DNA of 45,623 nucleotides from Nocardia brevicatena NBRC 12119. Its GTDB lineage: Bacteria > Actinomycetota > Actinomycetes > Mycobacteriales > Mycobacteriaceae. The stretch is taken from assembly GCF_000308495.1 (NCBI RefSeq), contig NZ_BAFU01000241.1:1-45623 (forward strand), given 5' to 3'. The position numbers and the translations under genes were made by a program. Numbering within the stretch: the first letter of the stretch is position 1; the number at the start of each line of letters is the position of its first letter. Shown here one piece after another: positions 16,223-25,365 of the stretch. The notes below the pieces were generated by a model, which worked only from the letters and a program-made list of their open reading frames with translations, was not told the DNA's origin and made no database searches.

Positions 16223-16437
16223 ACGGCATCGTCCACCCGTACAGCAAGGATCTCTACGAGCGGGACCCCGAGGGCAACCGGGTGAAGGTGACCCGGAGCA
16301 ATGGGGCGGTCGGTTATTTCGCACGCGATGGCCGCTGGCTGGAAGGTGAGCGGTTCGAGGCCGACCTGCACCTGTGCGGCTGGATCATGTCGCCCCGACA
16401 TGCGCACCGTCTGGTGACCCGGCCTCCCACCCGATGA
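16219..16437 (+). CDS. Small protein translationally coupled to the Rieske oxygenase
   Basis: A 72-residue protein starts at GTG 16219, overlapping the Rieske stop as GTGA. Codon positions are GC-rich as in real genes here. The sequence is charged and aromatic (SKDLYERDPEGNRVKV, GYFARDGRWLEGERFEAD) with a single Cys and no metal-binding pattern. I do not recognise a family. Tight coupling suggests it is made in step with the oxygenase and may bind or stabilise it. The alternative, a chance frame, is less likely because of the exact overlap and codon use. Confidence 0.6.
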   Translation: MNGIVHPYSKDLYERDPEGNRVKVTRSNGAVGYFARDGRWLEGERFEADLHLCGWIMSPRHAHRLVTRPPTR

Positions 16438-16475
16438 GAATGGTACTTCCCTCTCGCAAAGTGGTGCTTTCGTAA

Positions 16476-17507
<1,032 letters not shown>

Positions 17508-17597
17508 GCTTCGGTCTCGCCGCCCAGTGTGTGCCGGCGGAGGAAGCCGGCGCGTCGAGGAATGTGGCGATGGCAGTGGGCAATCCGGCTGCGCTGG

Positions 17598-18182
17598 TCA
17601 TGGTGTCTCCGACGACTCTGAAACGGATGTGGACTCGGGACGTGCCCGTTCGGGTGGGCCCAGGTGTGGGAGCTCGCCCTCGGCCAATCGGCGCAGCACG
17701 CGATGCCGTTCACCGGCGTAGATATGCTCGCCCTCGATCAACCCGTCGGCGTCGATCGGCCAGAGCACCGTGGCTCGATGGCCGACCAGGTGGTAGTCAT
17801 CGGGACGGACGTCCTCACCTGCCTCGGTGTGGGTGACACCGCCGAGGTCGCGCCCGGCGATGGCGTACTGGAAGTCACCTTCGGTGACGACGCAGTACTC
17901 GTCGACCACCACGCGAACGATTCGGTAGTCGAGCCGGTTGCGCCCGGCCGCTTGCAGCCGTCGATACCATTCGACCACGTGGTCGTAGCCGGATGGACCG
18001 GTGCTGTCGGATGCTCCCCACACGGTGTATTGCGGCTCGGCCACCAGCGTCGCCATCAGCGCCGGCATATTGCCGGCGACCTCCTCGACGACGTGGCGGG
18101 CGACCACCTCCAGGTTCGCTCGTCGGCGCGGATCGCGTTCGGCGGCGATCCGGTCGAGCAGTAGTTGCCAGCCCGGTGTCAT
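17598..18182 (-). CDS. NTF2-like (SnoaL-type) protein
   Basis: The 194-residue protein has the NTF2/SnoaL pattern: an N-terminal helical part, GPSGYDHVVEWYRRLQAAG, then strands such as CVVTEGDFQYAIAG and ATVLWPIDADGLIEGEHIY. Such proteins form small cone-shaped barrels and include ketosteroid isomerases, epoxide hydrolases, cyclases and non-catalytic partners. It starts 4 bases after the MaoC stop, so the two are co-transcribed. The gene converges with the nitronate monooxygenase gene. The last ~20 residues (Ser/Glu/Pro-rich) look disordered. Catalytic residues cannot be assigned by eye. Confidence 0.72.
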   Translation of the reverse strand: MTPGWQLLLDRIAAERDPRRRANLEVVARHVVEEVAGNMPALMATLVAEPQYTVWGASDSTGPSGYDHVVEWYRRLQAAGRNRLDYRIVRVVVDEYCVVTEGDFQYAIAGRDLGGVTHTEAGEDVRPDDYHLVGHRATVLWPIDADGLIEGEHIYAGERHRVLRRLAEGELPHLGPPERARPESTSVSESSETP

Positions 18183-18186
18183 GGTT

Positions 18187-19038
18187 TCACCGTAGCGTCG
18201 CGATGCCGCCGGTCAGGACATCTTTGCCGTCGCGGCCACGCACACCGAAGCGGACGGTCCGCTCGTCGGGCCGGGACAGGTCCACCTCGAGTGTGTCGCC
18301 CGGCCATACCGGACCGGCGAAGCGCGCGGCCATCGAGGCGAGGGTCCGGTCCGCTCCGGCCGACTCCAGGACGGCGCGGCCGGCGAAACCGAAGGTACAC
18401 AGGCCGTGCAGGATCGGCCGGTCCAGACCGGCCCGGGCGGCGAAGGCCGGGTCGGAGTGCAGCGGGTTGTAGTCGCCGGACAACCGGTAGAGCAGCGCCT
18501 GGTCGGGGCGGGTGGTGTAGGTGATGGTCTTGCTCGGGCCGGTCGGTGCGGTGGCGGACTCGTCGTCCTTGGTGGCCGGGCCACGCTCCCCGCCCCAGCC
18601 GCCGACGCCGCGAATGAACAGCCCGGCCGAACTTCGCCACAGCGGCGTGCCATCGAGTGCCGTTCCGGTGGTTCGGGCGACGATCAGGGCGGCCTTGCCC
18701 TTGTCCCACATCTCGGTGATGTCGGTGACCGCCTCGGCCTCCCCTTCTACCGGGATCTCGCCCAAGATCTCCACTTTCTGCTCGGCGTGCAGGAGTCCGG
18801 CCCAGTCGAACTTGCCCGCCCGCTTGAGCACGCTGAAGTCCACGCCGAGGGTCACCGGCATGGTCGGGACCATCCGCTGTTCGACGCCCTTGGTGTTGTT
18901 CGTGGTGTAGGCGAGGTCGTCGACTCCGGCTCCGACGCCGAGGGCATAGAGCATGCAGTCACGCGCGGTCCAGGAGATCCGCTTGGGATTCGATCGCGCT
19001 CCGATAGCGCTGGGATCGAAAGGCGCGGAATCGGTCAC
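18187..19038 (-). CDS. MaoC-type double hot-dog enoyl-CoA hydratase
   Basis: The 283-residue protein fits the two-domain hot-dog hydratases of actinobacterial and peroxisomal MFE-2 type. The N-terminal half begins with WTARDCMLYALGVGAG. The C-terminal half carries the hydratase motif YRLSGDYNPLHSDPAFAARA (Asp and His of the catalytic pair) followed by RPILHGLCTFGFAGRAVL. It would hydrate a trans-2-enoyl-CoA to the (3R)-hydroxyacyl-CoA. The GTG at 19038 with AGAGGAGG just upstream is chosen over an ATG 66 bases further up, which would fall at the operator. The gene is divergent from the DUF35/thiolase operon across a shared promoter region. Confidence 0.92.
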   Translation of the reverse strand: MTDSAPFDPSAIGARSNPKRISWTARDCMLYALGVGAGVDDLAYTTNNTKGVEQRMVPTMPVTLGVDFSVLKRAGKFDWAGLLHAEQKVEILGEIPVEGEAEAVTDITEMWDKGKAALIVARTTGTALDGTPLWRSSAGLFIRGVGGWGGERGPATKDDESATAPTGPSKTITYTTRPDQALLYRLSGDYNPLHSDPAFAARAGLDRPILHGLCTFGFAGRAVLESAGADRTLASMAARFAGPVWPGDTLEVDLSRPDERTVRFGVRGRDGKDVLTGGIATLR

Positions 19039-19106
19039 GGTGCCTCCTCTGGATCGAACCCGGTTTGCCGGGCCGAGGTATCTACCCCTAGATTGTCGAG
19101 TCATAA

Positions 19107-19123
19107 ATACTCTAGTACTCTAG
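19107..19123. promoter_or_regulatory. Tandem TACTCTAG operator-like element in divergent promoter
   Basis: TACTCTAG occurs twice in direct tandem (19108-19115 and 19116-19123), followed by an AT-rich stretch GCATTTGTTGAAC. It lies 69-85 bp before the MaoC start (19038, -) and 49-65 bp before the ATG at 19172 (+). TACTCTA is the TAGAGTA form of the island-wide element. It is likely to control both divergent operons. Confidence 0.6.
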
Positions 19124-19171
19124 CATTTGTTGAACGGCCTTCTGGGCCACTGTGGAAAGTCGGAGGATTCG

Positions 19172-19564
19172 ATGACGCGAACCGTTCCCGCCGTCGACTA
19201 CCTGGTGCTGGGCGACGCCCCGCATCTGGTGGCTCAGGAGTGCGGTAGCTGCGGTGCCCTGTACTTCGATCGCCGCAACGCGTGTGCGAAATGCTCGGAG
19301 ACAACGTTCACGCGACGGGCACTGTCCAACGAGGGCGTCGTACGGGCGTACACGATCGTGCAGCGCGGGGCGAAATCCGGGCCCTTCACCTCCGTGGTGG
19401 TGGATCTGGACGGCGGAGGCGTGGTGAAGGCCAACCTTGTCGGTGTCACCGACCCGGACCGCATCCGGCCACAGACCAGAGTCCGGCTGGTCACCTTCGA
19501 CGCCGGGACCGACGACGAGGGCACGGTGGCCGTGGCCTTCGGATACGAGCCGATCGGAGCGTGA
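19172..19564 (+). CDS. Zn-ribbon / OB-fold (DUF35) protein, thiolase partner
   Basis: The 130-residue protein has an N-terminal rubredoxin-like zinc ribbon with Cys24, Cys27, Cys38 and Cys41 and a C-terminal OB-fold. In actinobacteria DUF35 proteins bind SCP-2-type thiolases or aldolases, for instance in steroid side-chain removal where a DUF35 domain activates the aldolase Ltp2. Its gene ends 2 bases before the thiolase start, as expected for such a pair. ATG 19172 has GGAGG 5 bases upstream; a longer TTG start at 19127 would reach toward the operator and is rejected. It opens the eleven-gene operon 19172-30290. Confidence 0.9.
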   Translation: MTRTVPAVDYLVLGDAPHLVAQECGSCGALYFDRRNACAKCSETTFTRRALSNEGVVRAYTIVQRGAKSGPFTSVVVDLDGGGVVKANLVGVTDPDRIRPQTRVRLVTFDAGTDDEGTVAVAFGYEPIGA

Positions 19565-19565
19565 A

Positions 19566-20768
19566 ATGAGCGAGAACGTCTGGATCATCGGCACCTCGAT
19601 GACGAGGTTCGGCCGGTTCCCCGAGCAGGACCTGCTCGACCTGGCCGCCACCGCCACGCTCGACACGCTGGCCGACGCCGACCTGACGATGGCCGAGATC
19701 GGCCTGCTCGCGCTCGGCAACGTGTACGAGGCCAACTCGCACAACGGCCAGCGCCTGCAGAAGCAGATCGGGCAGACCGGGATCCCGGTCTACAACGTGG
19801 TCAACGCCTGCGCGACCGGCGCCACCGCCGTACGGGTGGCGATGATGGGTATCAAGTCGGGGGAGTGCGATATCGCGCTGGCCGTCGGCGTCGAGAAAAT
19901 GGGCAAGATGGGCATGCTCGGCAGCGCCGCGCGCCCTGCCGGCGAGAAGAAGATCTTCACCCCCAAGGGCCGGTACGGCTCGGTCGTCAAGACCGAGGGA
20001 CTGCTCGGCACAGGTCTGATGCCCGGTGTGTTCGCCCAGGCGGGAACCGAGTACGCGCTCGCACACGGGGTCACGGCCGAGCAGTTCGCCAAGGTGGCGG
20101 TCAAGAACCACCTGCATTCCACACTCAATCCGCTGGCCCAGTACCGCAAGGAGTTCTCGCTGGAGGAGGTGCTGGGCGCCGAGGTGATCAGCTACCCCAA
20201 CACGCTGCCGATGTGCTGCCCGACCGGTGACGGCGCCGCGGCGGTCGTGCTGGTCTCGGACGCCAGGCTGAAGATCCTCGACCCGGACGTTCGCCGGCGT
20301 GCGGTGAAGATCTCGGCGTCGGTGATGACCTCGGACCCGTGGACAGAGGGCGGCCAGGTGCAGCCCGACGTCAACACGCTCACCCGGATGGCCGCCGACC
20401 AGGCCTACGAGGACGCCGGTATCGGACCGAACGATCTCGACCTGGTGGAACTGCACGACTGCTTCGCGACCGCCGAGCTCATCCACTACGACAACCTGCG
20501 GCTGTGCGAGCCGGGCGGCGCGGGTGAGTTCATCGACTCCGGCGCACCGCTGCGAGACGGAACCCTCCCGGTCAACGTTTCCGGCGGACTGCTGTCCAAG
20601 GGACACCCGATCGGAGCGACCGGCATCGCCAACCTCTACGAGGTGGCCACCCATCTGCGTGGCGAGGCAGGCGACCGGCAGATCGAGGACGCCCGGGTCG
20701 GGCTGACCCATGTGATCGGCCTGGCGTCGGCCTGCGCCGTGCACATCCTGGAAGCGCCGGCCGCATGA
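19566..20768 (+). CDS. SCP-2-type thiolase / lipid-transfer-protein-like acyltransferase or aldolase
   Basis: The 400-residue protein resembles the thiolase domain of SCPx and Ltp proteins: VVNACATGATAVRVA (Cys82 at the usual nucleophile position), a HDCFATAELIHYDNL segment and SKGHPIGATG near the C-terminus. With the adjacent DUF35 protein it forms a recognised pair that either thiolytically cleaves 3-oxoacyl-CoA or catalyses a retro-aldol cleavage of a beta-hydroxyacyl-CoA with a branched carbon. Cys82 favours thiolase activity, but aldolases of this family are close in sequence. A second, classical thiolase lies at 24122-25336, which suggests different steps for the two. Confidence 0.88.
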   Translation: MSENVWIIGTSMTRFGRFPEQDLLDLAATATLDTLADADLTMAEIGLLALGNVYEANSHNGQRLQKQIGQTGIPVYNVVNACATGATAVRVAMMGIKSGECDIALAVGVEKMGKMGMLGSAARPAGEKKIFTPKGRYGSVVKTEGLLGTGLMPGVFAQAGTEYALAHGVTAEQFAKVAVKNHLHSTLNPLAQYRKEFSLEEVLGAEVISYPNTLPMCCPTGDGAAAVVLVSDARLKILDPDVRRRAVKISASVMTSDPWTEGGQVQPDVNTLTRMAADQAYEDAGIGPNDLDLVELHDCFATAELIHYDNLRLCEPGGAGEFIDSGAPLRDGTLPVNVSGGLLSKGHPIGATGIANLYEVATHLRGEAGDRQIEDARVGLTHVIGLASACAVHILEAPAA

Positions 20769-20781
20769 GAGGGGATCGCTG

Positions 20782-21945
20782 ATGGCAGGACCATTGGAGG
20801 GCGTGCGGGTGCTGGAGATCGCCAGCGCCGCGCCCGCGCCGTTCGCCTGCATGATGCTGTCGGATCTGGGCGCCGACGTCGTCACCGTCGACCGGGTATC
20901 GTCGCGCCGCCCGTCGTCGCGACGACCCAACGACCCACTGGTTCGCGGCCGCCGCTCGGTGGCGGCCGATCTCAAGACCGACGAGGGTGTGGCCCTGGTG
21001 CGCCGACTGGCCGGCAAGGCCGATGTCCTGGTCGAGGGCTTTCGGCCTGGGGTGATGGAACGGCTCGGGCTCGGCCCCGACCTGCTTCTGGCCGCCAACC
21101 CCGGCCTGGTGTTCGCGCGGATGACCGGCTACGGCCAGTCCGGCCCGTTGGCCGCCCGGGCCGGGCACGACATCAACTACATCGCCGTGGCGGGCGCGCT
21201 GGAGCCGATCGGGCGCAGCGGCGACCGTCCGCTGCCGCCGCTGAACCTGGTCGGTGACTTCGGTGGCGGCGGGATGCTGCTCGCCGTCGGCGTTCTCGCC
21301 GCGCTGCACGAGCGGACCCGCTCGGGCCGGGGCCAAGTGGTCGACGCCGCGATGGTCGACGGCGCCGCACTGTTGACCGCCTTCGTGCACGGAGTCCGCG
21401 CCGACGGGCAATGGTCCGACGAACGCGGCACCAATCTGCTCGACGGCGGCGCGCCCTTCTACGACACCTACGAGACCGCCGACGGCGGGTACATGGCCGT
21501 CGGCGCGCTGGAGCGCCGGTTCTACCGGCAACTGCTGGTGGGGCTCGGGCTCGGCGACGACCCGGACCTGCCCGCGCAGATGGACCGGGACCGCTGGGAT
21601 GAGATGCGCGCCCGCTTCGCCGCGGTGTTCCGGACCCGGACTCGCGCCGAGTGGTCGGCCGTCTTCGCCGAACTCGACGCGTGTGTGTCCCCGGTGCTCG
21701 CGCCGTACGAGGTCGCCGATTCCGAGCACGCCCGTGCCCGTGCGGGTTTCGTCGATGTCGCCGGACTGTCCCAGCCGGCGCCCGCGCCCCGGTTCAGCCG
21801 TACCCCCGCGCGGGTACCGACCGCGCCACGACTGCCCGGCGAGGACACCGACGCGGTGTTCGGTGACTGGTGCGGTGCGGATGTCTCCCCGTCCCCGGCG
21901 ATCGGCACCGTCGACCGGGAGCTCTCCGCGGAGGTGGCCTCGTGA
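20782..21945 (+). CDS. mcr: Alpha-methylacyl-CoA racemase (CaiB/BaiF superfamily)
   Basis: The 387-residue protein belongs to the class III CoA-transferase fold, but the racemase catalytic residues are present: His129 in AGHDINYIAVAG, Asp159 in LVGDFGGGGM and Glu244 in VGALE. These correspond to His126, Asp156 and Glu241 of Mycobacterium tuberculosis MCR with a constant offset of three. It would interconvert the (2R)- and (2S)-epimers of 2-methylacyl-CoA thioesters so that a stereospecific acyl-CoA dehydrogenase can act. This implies that a methyl-branched acyl-CoA is an intermediate. It overlaps the following acyl-CoA dehydrogenase gene by GTGA, matching that role. Confidence 0.9.
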   Translation: MAGPLEGVRVLEIASAAPAPFACMMLSDLGADVVTVDRVSSRRPSSRRPNDPLVRGRRSVAADLKTDEGVALVRRLAGKADVLVEGFRPGVMERLGLGPDLLLAANPGLVFARMTGYGQSGPLAARAGHDINYIAVAGALEPIGRSGDRPLPPLNLVGDFGGGGMLLAVGVLAALHERTRSGRGQVVDAAMVDGAALLTAFVHGVRADGQWSDERGTNLLDGGAPFYDTYETADGGYMAVGALERRFYRQLLVGLGLGDDPDLPAQMDRDRWDEMRARFAAVFRTRTRAEWSAVFAELDACVSPVLAPYEVADSEHARARAGFVDVAGLSQPAPAPRFSRTPARVPTAPRLPGEDTDAVFGDWCGADVSPSPAIGTVDRELSAEVAS

Positions 21946-23093
21946 CCACCGTCGTGCCGGATGCCGACCCGGCCGCTTCACTGGAACGAGTTCGCGCCGA
22001 ATTCCGACAGTGGGTGCGGGACAATCGAGACGATCTGGGCCGGTTCCGCGAACCCGCCGCGGAGGTGACCGAGACCTTCGCCCGGCTGCGGCTGTTGCAG
22101 CGGGTGCTCTACGACGCCGGCTGGATCCGGCTGGGGTGGCCGGAGGAGATCGGCGGCCTGGGCGGGCGCCCGATCCTGCGCAGCGTCGTCAGCGAGGAGC
22201 TCGCCGCGGCCGGCTATCCGCCGCCGTTCTCGTTCGCCACCCAAGAGGTTCTCGGCCCCGCGGTGGCCGAATTCGCCCGTCCGGAACTGGCGGCCGAGGT
22301 GCTGCCCCGGCTGCTGCGCGGAGACGAGACCTGGTGCCAGGGCTTCTCGGAGCCGGGAGCCGGAAGCGATCTCGCCTCCCTGCGGCTCAAGGCCACCGCC
22401 ACCGACGGCGGGTGGCGGGTGTCCGGTGAGAAGATCTGGACCAGTTGGGCCCAGTTCGCCGATCGCTGCCTGTTGCTGGCCCGCACCGGCGCCCCGGACT
22501 CCGGGCACCGCGGCATCTCGGCCTTCCTGCTGGACATGGATTCCTCCGGTATAGAAGTGAGCCCACTGCGGAGTATGAACGGCGACGACGAGTTCTGTTC
22601 ACTGTATTTCGACGACGTCTTCGTCCCGCGGGAACGCCTGCTCGGCACGGTCGACGGCGGCTGGCTCGTCGCCATGCACGTCCTCGCCGGTGAACGCGGC
22701 GCCGCGGCCTGGCAACGGCAGATCTGGCTGCGCTCGCGGCTGAACGACCTGGTCGCGGTGAACGACGCGAACGTCGGCGACGGTGTGATCGGCGAAGCCG
22801 CCGAACTGCTGATGGCGCTGCGGCTGCTGTCGCGGCGGACGGTACGCGCACTGTCGGCGGGTGAGCCCGTCGGCGCGACCACCTCGCTGGACAAACTGGC
22901 GATGTCGACCGCCGAGAAGTTCCTCTTCGACGCCGCACTGGCCGGAGTCGGCGACGCGATCGTCTTCGGCGGCGAGGACGCTGCGGAATGGCGTAACGAC
23001 TACTTGTACAGTCGGGCGTCGTCGATCTATGGCGGAGCCGCGGAGATCCAGCGCAACATTATCGCCGAGCGGTTGCTCGGCCTGCCCCGCTGA
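21942..23093 (+). CDS. Acyl-CoA dehydrogenase subunit (heteromeric pair 1)
   Basis: The 383-residue FAD protein has the family signatures CQGFSEPGAGSDLASLRLKA, SGEKIWTSWAQFADRCLLL and SIYGGAAEIQRNIIAERLLG. It lies directly before a second, shorter dehydrogenase-like gene, the arrangement of the alpha2beta2 dehydrogenases used for steroid side chains in mycobacteria and rhodococci (FadE pairs). It would oxidise the alpha-beta bond of an acyl-CoA, most simply the (S)-2-methylacyl-CoA supplied by the racemase that overlaps its start codon. Which subunit supplies the catalytic base is not settled here. Confidence 0.92.
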   Translation: MTTVVPDADPAASLERVRAEFRQWVRDNRDDLGRFREPAAEVTETFARLRLLQRVLYDAGWIRLGWPEEIGGLGGRPILRSVVSEELAAAGYPPPFSFATQEVLGPAVAEFARPELAAEVLPRLLRGDETWCQGFSEPGAGSDLASLRLKATATDGGWRVSGEKIWTSWAQFADRCLLLARTGAPDSGHRGISAFLLDMDSSGIEVSPLRSMNGDDEFCSLYFDDVFVPRERLLGTVDGGWLVAMHVLAGERGAAAWQRQIWLRSRLNDLVAVNDANVGDGVIGEAAELLMALRLLSRRTVRALSAGEPVGATTSLDKLAMSTAEKFLFDAALAGVGDAIVFGGEDAAEWRNDYLYSRASSIYGGAAEIQRNIIAERLLGLPR

Positions 23094-23112
23094 GCACGGA
23101 GGACTCGACGAC

Positions 23113-24129
23113 ATGGATGCCGACGACGTCGCCCGGATAACCGCAAGCCTGCGCCAGGCGTTGAGCGCGGCCCCCGAACGAGCTCGGGACGCCGTCATGG
23201 ACTTCGGCTGGCCGGAGATCCTGGCCGAGGAACCACAGGTCGCGATCACCACCCTGTTCCCGCTCTACGGCGAACTGCTCACCCCGGGTTCGGTGCTGGA
23301 CCAGGTGCTCCTGCACGCCGGGGGCCTGAACGCATCCGGCGAGGACACTCGGGTGGTGCTGCCCCCGCCGGGCGGTCGCGAGGTCGCGGGGCGCCTCGAG
23401 GTGGACCGATCGGTCCACCTCGACGGAGTGACCCAGGCAGGTGCCGGCCCGCTGCTCGTCCCCTGCGTCGACGCCGCCGGGCATTGGGTACTGGCGATCT
23501 GTCCACCGGTGCCCGCCCGCACCGGCGAGCCGCTGGATCCGACCGCGGGATGGACCCGGGTCACCGCCACGGTCACCGCCGACAAGCTGCTCGACGCGGC
23601 CGCGCTGGGAGCCGATCCGGCACACACCTGGCAGCGGATGCTCGCCGCCGGACGCCGCGCACTGGCCTACGAACTGGTGGCGCTGGCCACCGCCATGGAA
23701 ACCACGACGGTCGAGCACGTGCGCACCCGGACCCAATTCGGGCAGCCACTGGGAGCTTTCCAAGCGGTCAAGCACCAGCTCGCCGACGTCCACCTGTGGC
23801 GCCAGGTCGCCGTACTCTCGGCCGACGCCGCGTGGGAGGACGGCGGTCCGGAGAGCGCCGCGCTGGCGAAAGCCGCCGCGCTGCGAGCGAGCCGGACCGC
23901 CCGCACGGTGTGCCAGCAGCTGCTCGGCGGCATGGGCTTCACCTGGGAGCACGACTTCCACCGCTACCTGCGCCGGGCGCTGACCCTCGAGCCGCTGCTC
24001 GGAGACCGCGCGGCGCTGCACGCCGAGATCGGTGTCGCGGTCCGCACGGGCCGCCTCGACAACTCCGTGGCCGCGCTGAGCCGGCCGGTGTACCCCGAAT
24101 CCGTATCCGAGGAGGAAACCCGTGCGTGA
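23113..24129 (+). CDS. Acyl-CoA dehydrogenase-like subunit (heteromeric pair 1 partner)
   Basis: At 338 residues this is short for an acyl-CoA dehydrogenase and its N-terminal half is diverged, as in the beta subunits of actinobacterial heterotetramers. The C-terminal domain keeps TRTQFGQPLGAFQAVKHQLA and LLGGMGFTWEHDFHRYLRRA. ATG 23113 has GGAGGA 9 bases upstream, 19 bp after its partner's stop. It overlaps the next thiolase gene by 8 bp. It is expected to co-fold with the 21942-23093 product, sharing FAD and the active site. Alone it is probably inactive. Confidence 0.9.
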   Translation: MDADDVARITASLRQALSAAPERARDAVMDFGWPEILAEEPQVAITTLFPLYGELLTPGSVLDQVLLHAGGLNASGEDTRVVLPPPGGREVAGRLEVDRSVHLDGVTQAGAGPLLVPCVDAAGHWVLAICPPVPARTGEPLDPTAGWTRVTATVTADKLLDAAALGADPAHTWQRMLAAGRRALAYELVALATAMETTTVEHVRTRTQFGQPLGAFQAVKHQLADVHLWRQVAVLSADAAWEDGGPESAALAKAAALRASRTARTVCQQLLGGMGFTWEHDFHRYLRRALTLEPLLGDRAALHAEIGVAVRTGRLDNSVAALSRPVYPESVSEEETRA

Positions 24130-25336
24130 GGCATGGATCATCGACGGTGTCCGCACCCCGCGCGGCAAAGGCAAGCCGTCGGGCGCGTTACACGACGTCC
24201 ATCCGCAGGAACTGCTCGGCGGCCTGCTGCGAGAGCTGGCCGAGCGCGGTATCGAACCGGCCGACGTCGACGACGTGGTGATGGGCAACGGTGAGCACGC
24301 CGGCGACCACGCCAACGACATCGCGCGTTCCGCGGTACTCACCGCGGGATGGCCGGTCGCCGTCCCCGGACTCACGCTGAACCGGTTCTGCGGTGGCGGC
24401 CAGCAGGCCGTCATGCTGGCCGCCACCGGCGTGCGGGCCGGCTGGCAGGACCTGGTCGTCGCCGGTGGGGTCGAGTCGATGTCACGGCACAGCTACGGAC
24501 AACCGCTCGACGCCGGGAACGCGGCGCTGCGCGCCCGGTACCCGCTGGTCCCCCAGGGCATCGCCGCCGATCTGATCGCCACACTCGAAGGCTTCGACCG
24601 CGAAACCGTCGACCGGTTCGCGGTGCGCAGCCAGGAGCGCGCGGCGACGGCGCTCGAGGAAGGCCGCTTCGAACGCAGCCTCGTCCCGGTCCGGTCCGAA
24701 TCCGGTGCCGTCCTCCTGGACCGGGACGAGCACCCGCGTCCGGGCACCACCGTGGAGTCACTGGCCGGCTTGCCGGCATCGTTCGAGCGGTCCGGCGCCA
24801 AGCCGCGCGAGGGCGGTCGCTCCTATGACGACATGTGCCGCGAGACCTACCCACAGGCCGGACCGATCCGGCATGTGCACCACGCGGGTAACTCCTCCGG
24901 GGTGGTCGACGGCGCCGCCGCCGTGGTGGTCGCCTCCGACGACTACGCGCGGGCCAACGGTTTGACGCCGCGCGCCCGGATCCTGGCCGGCGCTGTCCGC
25001 GGCGCCGAACCCGTCATCATGCTCACCGCCCCCGGGCCCGCCGCGCAGCTCTGCCTCGCCAAGGCCGGGATGACCGCGGCCGATATCGACCTATGGGAGA
25101 TCAACGAGGCCTTCGCGGCGGTGCCGTTGAAGGTGATCAAGGACCTGGCGCTCGACCCCGATCGGGTCAACGTAAACGGCGGGGCCATCGCGCTGGGGCA
25201 CCCGATCGGCGCCACCGGGGCGATGCTCTTCCAAACCGTGCTCGACGAGCTCGAACGACGCGACCTGACCACCGGCCTGGTCACGATGTGCACCGGCGGT
25301 GGCATGGCGACCGCCACAATCATCGAGCGGATCTGA
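24122..25336 (+). CDS. Acetyl-CoA acyltransferase (thiolase)
   Basis: The 404-residue classical thiolase has the nucleophile in LTLNRFCGGGQQAV (Cys90), NEAFAAVPLKVI, GGAIALGHPIGATGA and the second Cys in TMCTGGGMATA. It would cleave 3-oxoacyl-CoA with CoA, releasing acetyl-CoA or propionyl-CoA. The GTG start lies inside the previous dehydrogenase gene (8-bp overlap) behind a GAGGAGG ribosome site. It is the full-length counterpart of the decayed thiolase at 45375-45607, though the two need not be orthologous. All catalytic blocks are intact. Confidence 0.94.
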   Translation: MREAWIIDGVRTPRGKGKPSGALHDVHPQELLGGLLRELAERGIEPADVDDVVMGNGEHAGDHANDIARSAVLTAGWPVAVPGLTLNRFCGGGQQAVMLAATGVRAGWQDLVVAGGVESMSRHSYGQPLDAGNAALRARYPLVPQGIAADLIATLEGFDRETVDRFAVRSQERAATALEEGRFERSLVPVRSESGAVLLDRDEHPRPGTTVESLAGLPASFERSGAKPREGGRSYDDMCRETYPQAGPIRHVHHAGNSSGVVDGAAAVVVASDDYARANGLTPRARILAGAVRGAEPVIMLTAPGPAAQLCLAKAGMTAADIDLWEINEAFAAVPLKVIKDLALDPDRVNVNGGAIALGHPIGATGAMLFQTVLDELERRDLTTGLVTMCTGGGMATATIIERI

Positions 25337-25365
25337 CCCCACTGCCGCCGATTGCGAGGATTGCC

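Noticed and set aside
18187-19104. Longer MaoC start at ATG 19104
   Set aside because: It has no ribosome site and would begin at the edge of the operator; GTG 19038 has a strong site and gives the usual length.
20782-21945. CaiB/BaiF CoA-transferase
   Set aside because: The three racemase catalytic residues (His129, Asp159, Glu244) are present in racemase-type motifs, so alpha-methylacyl-CoA racemase fits better.
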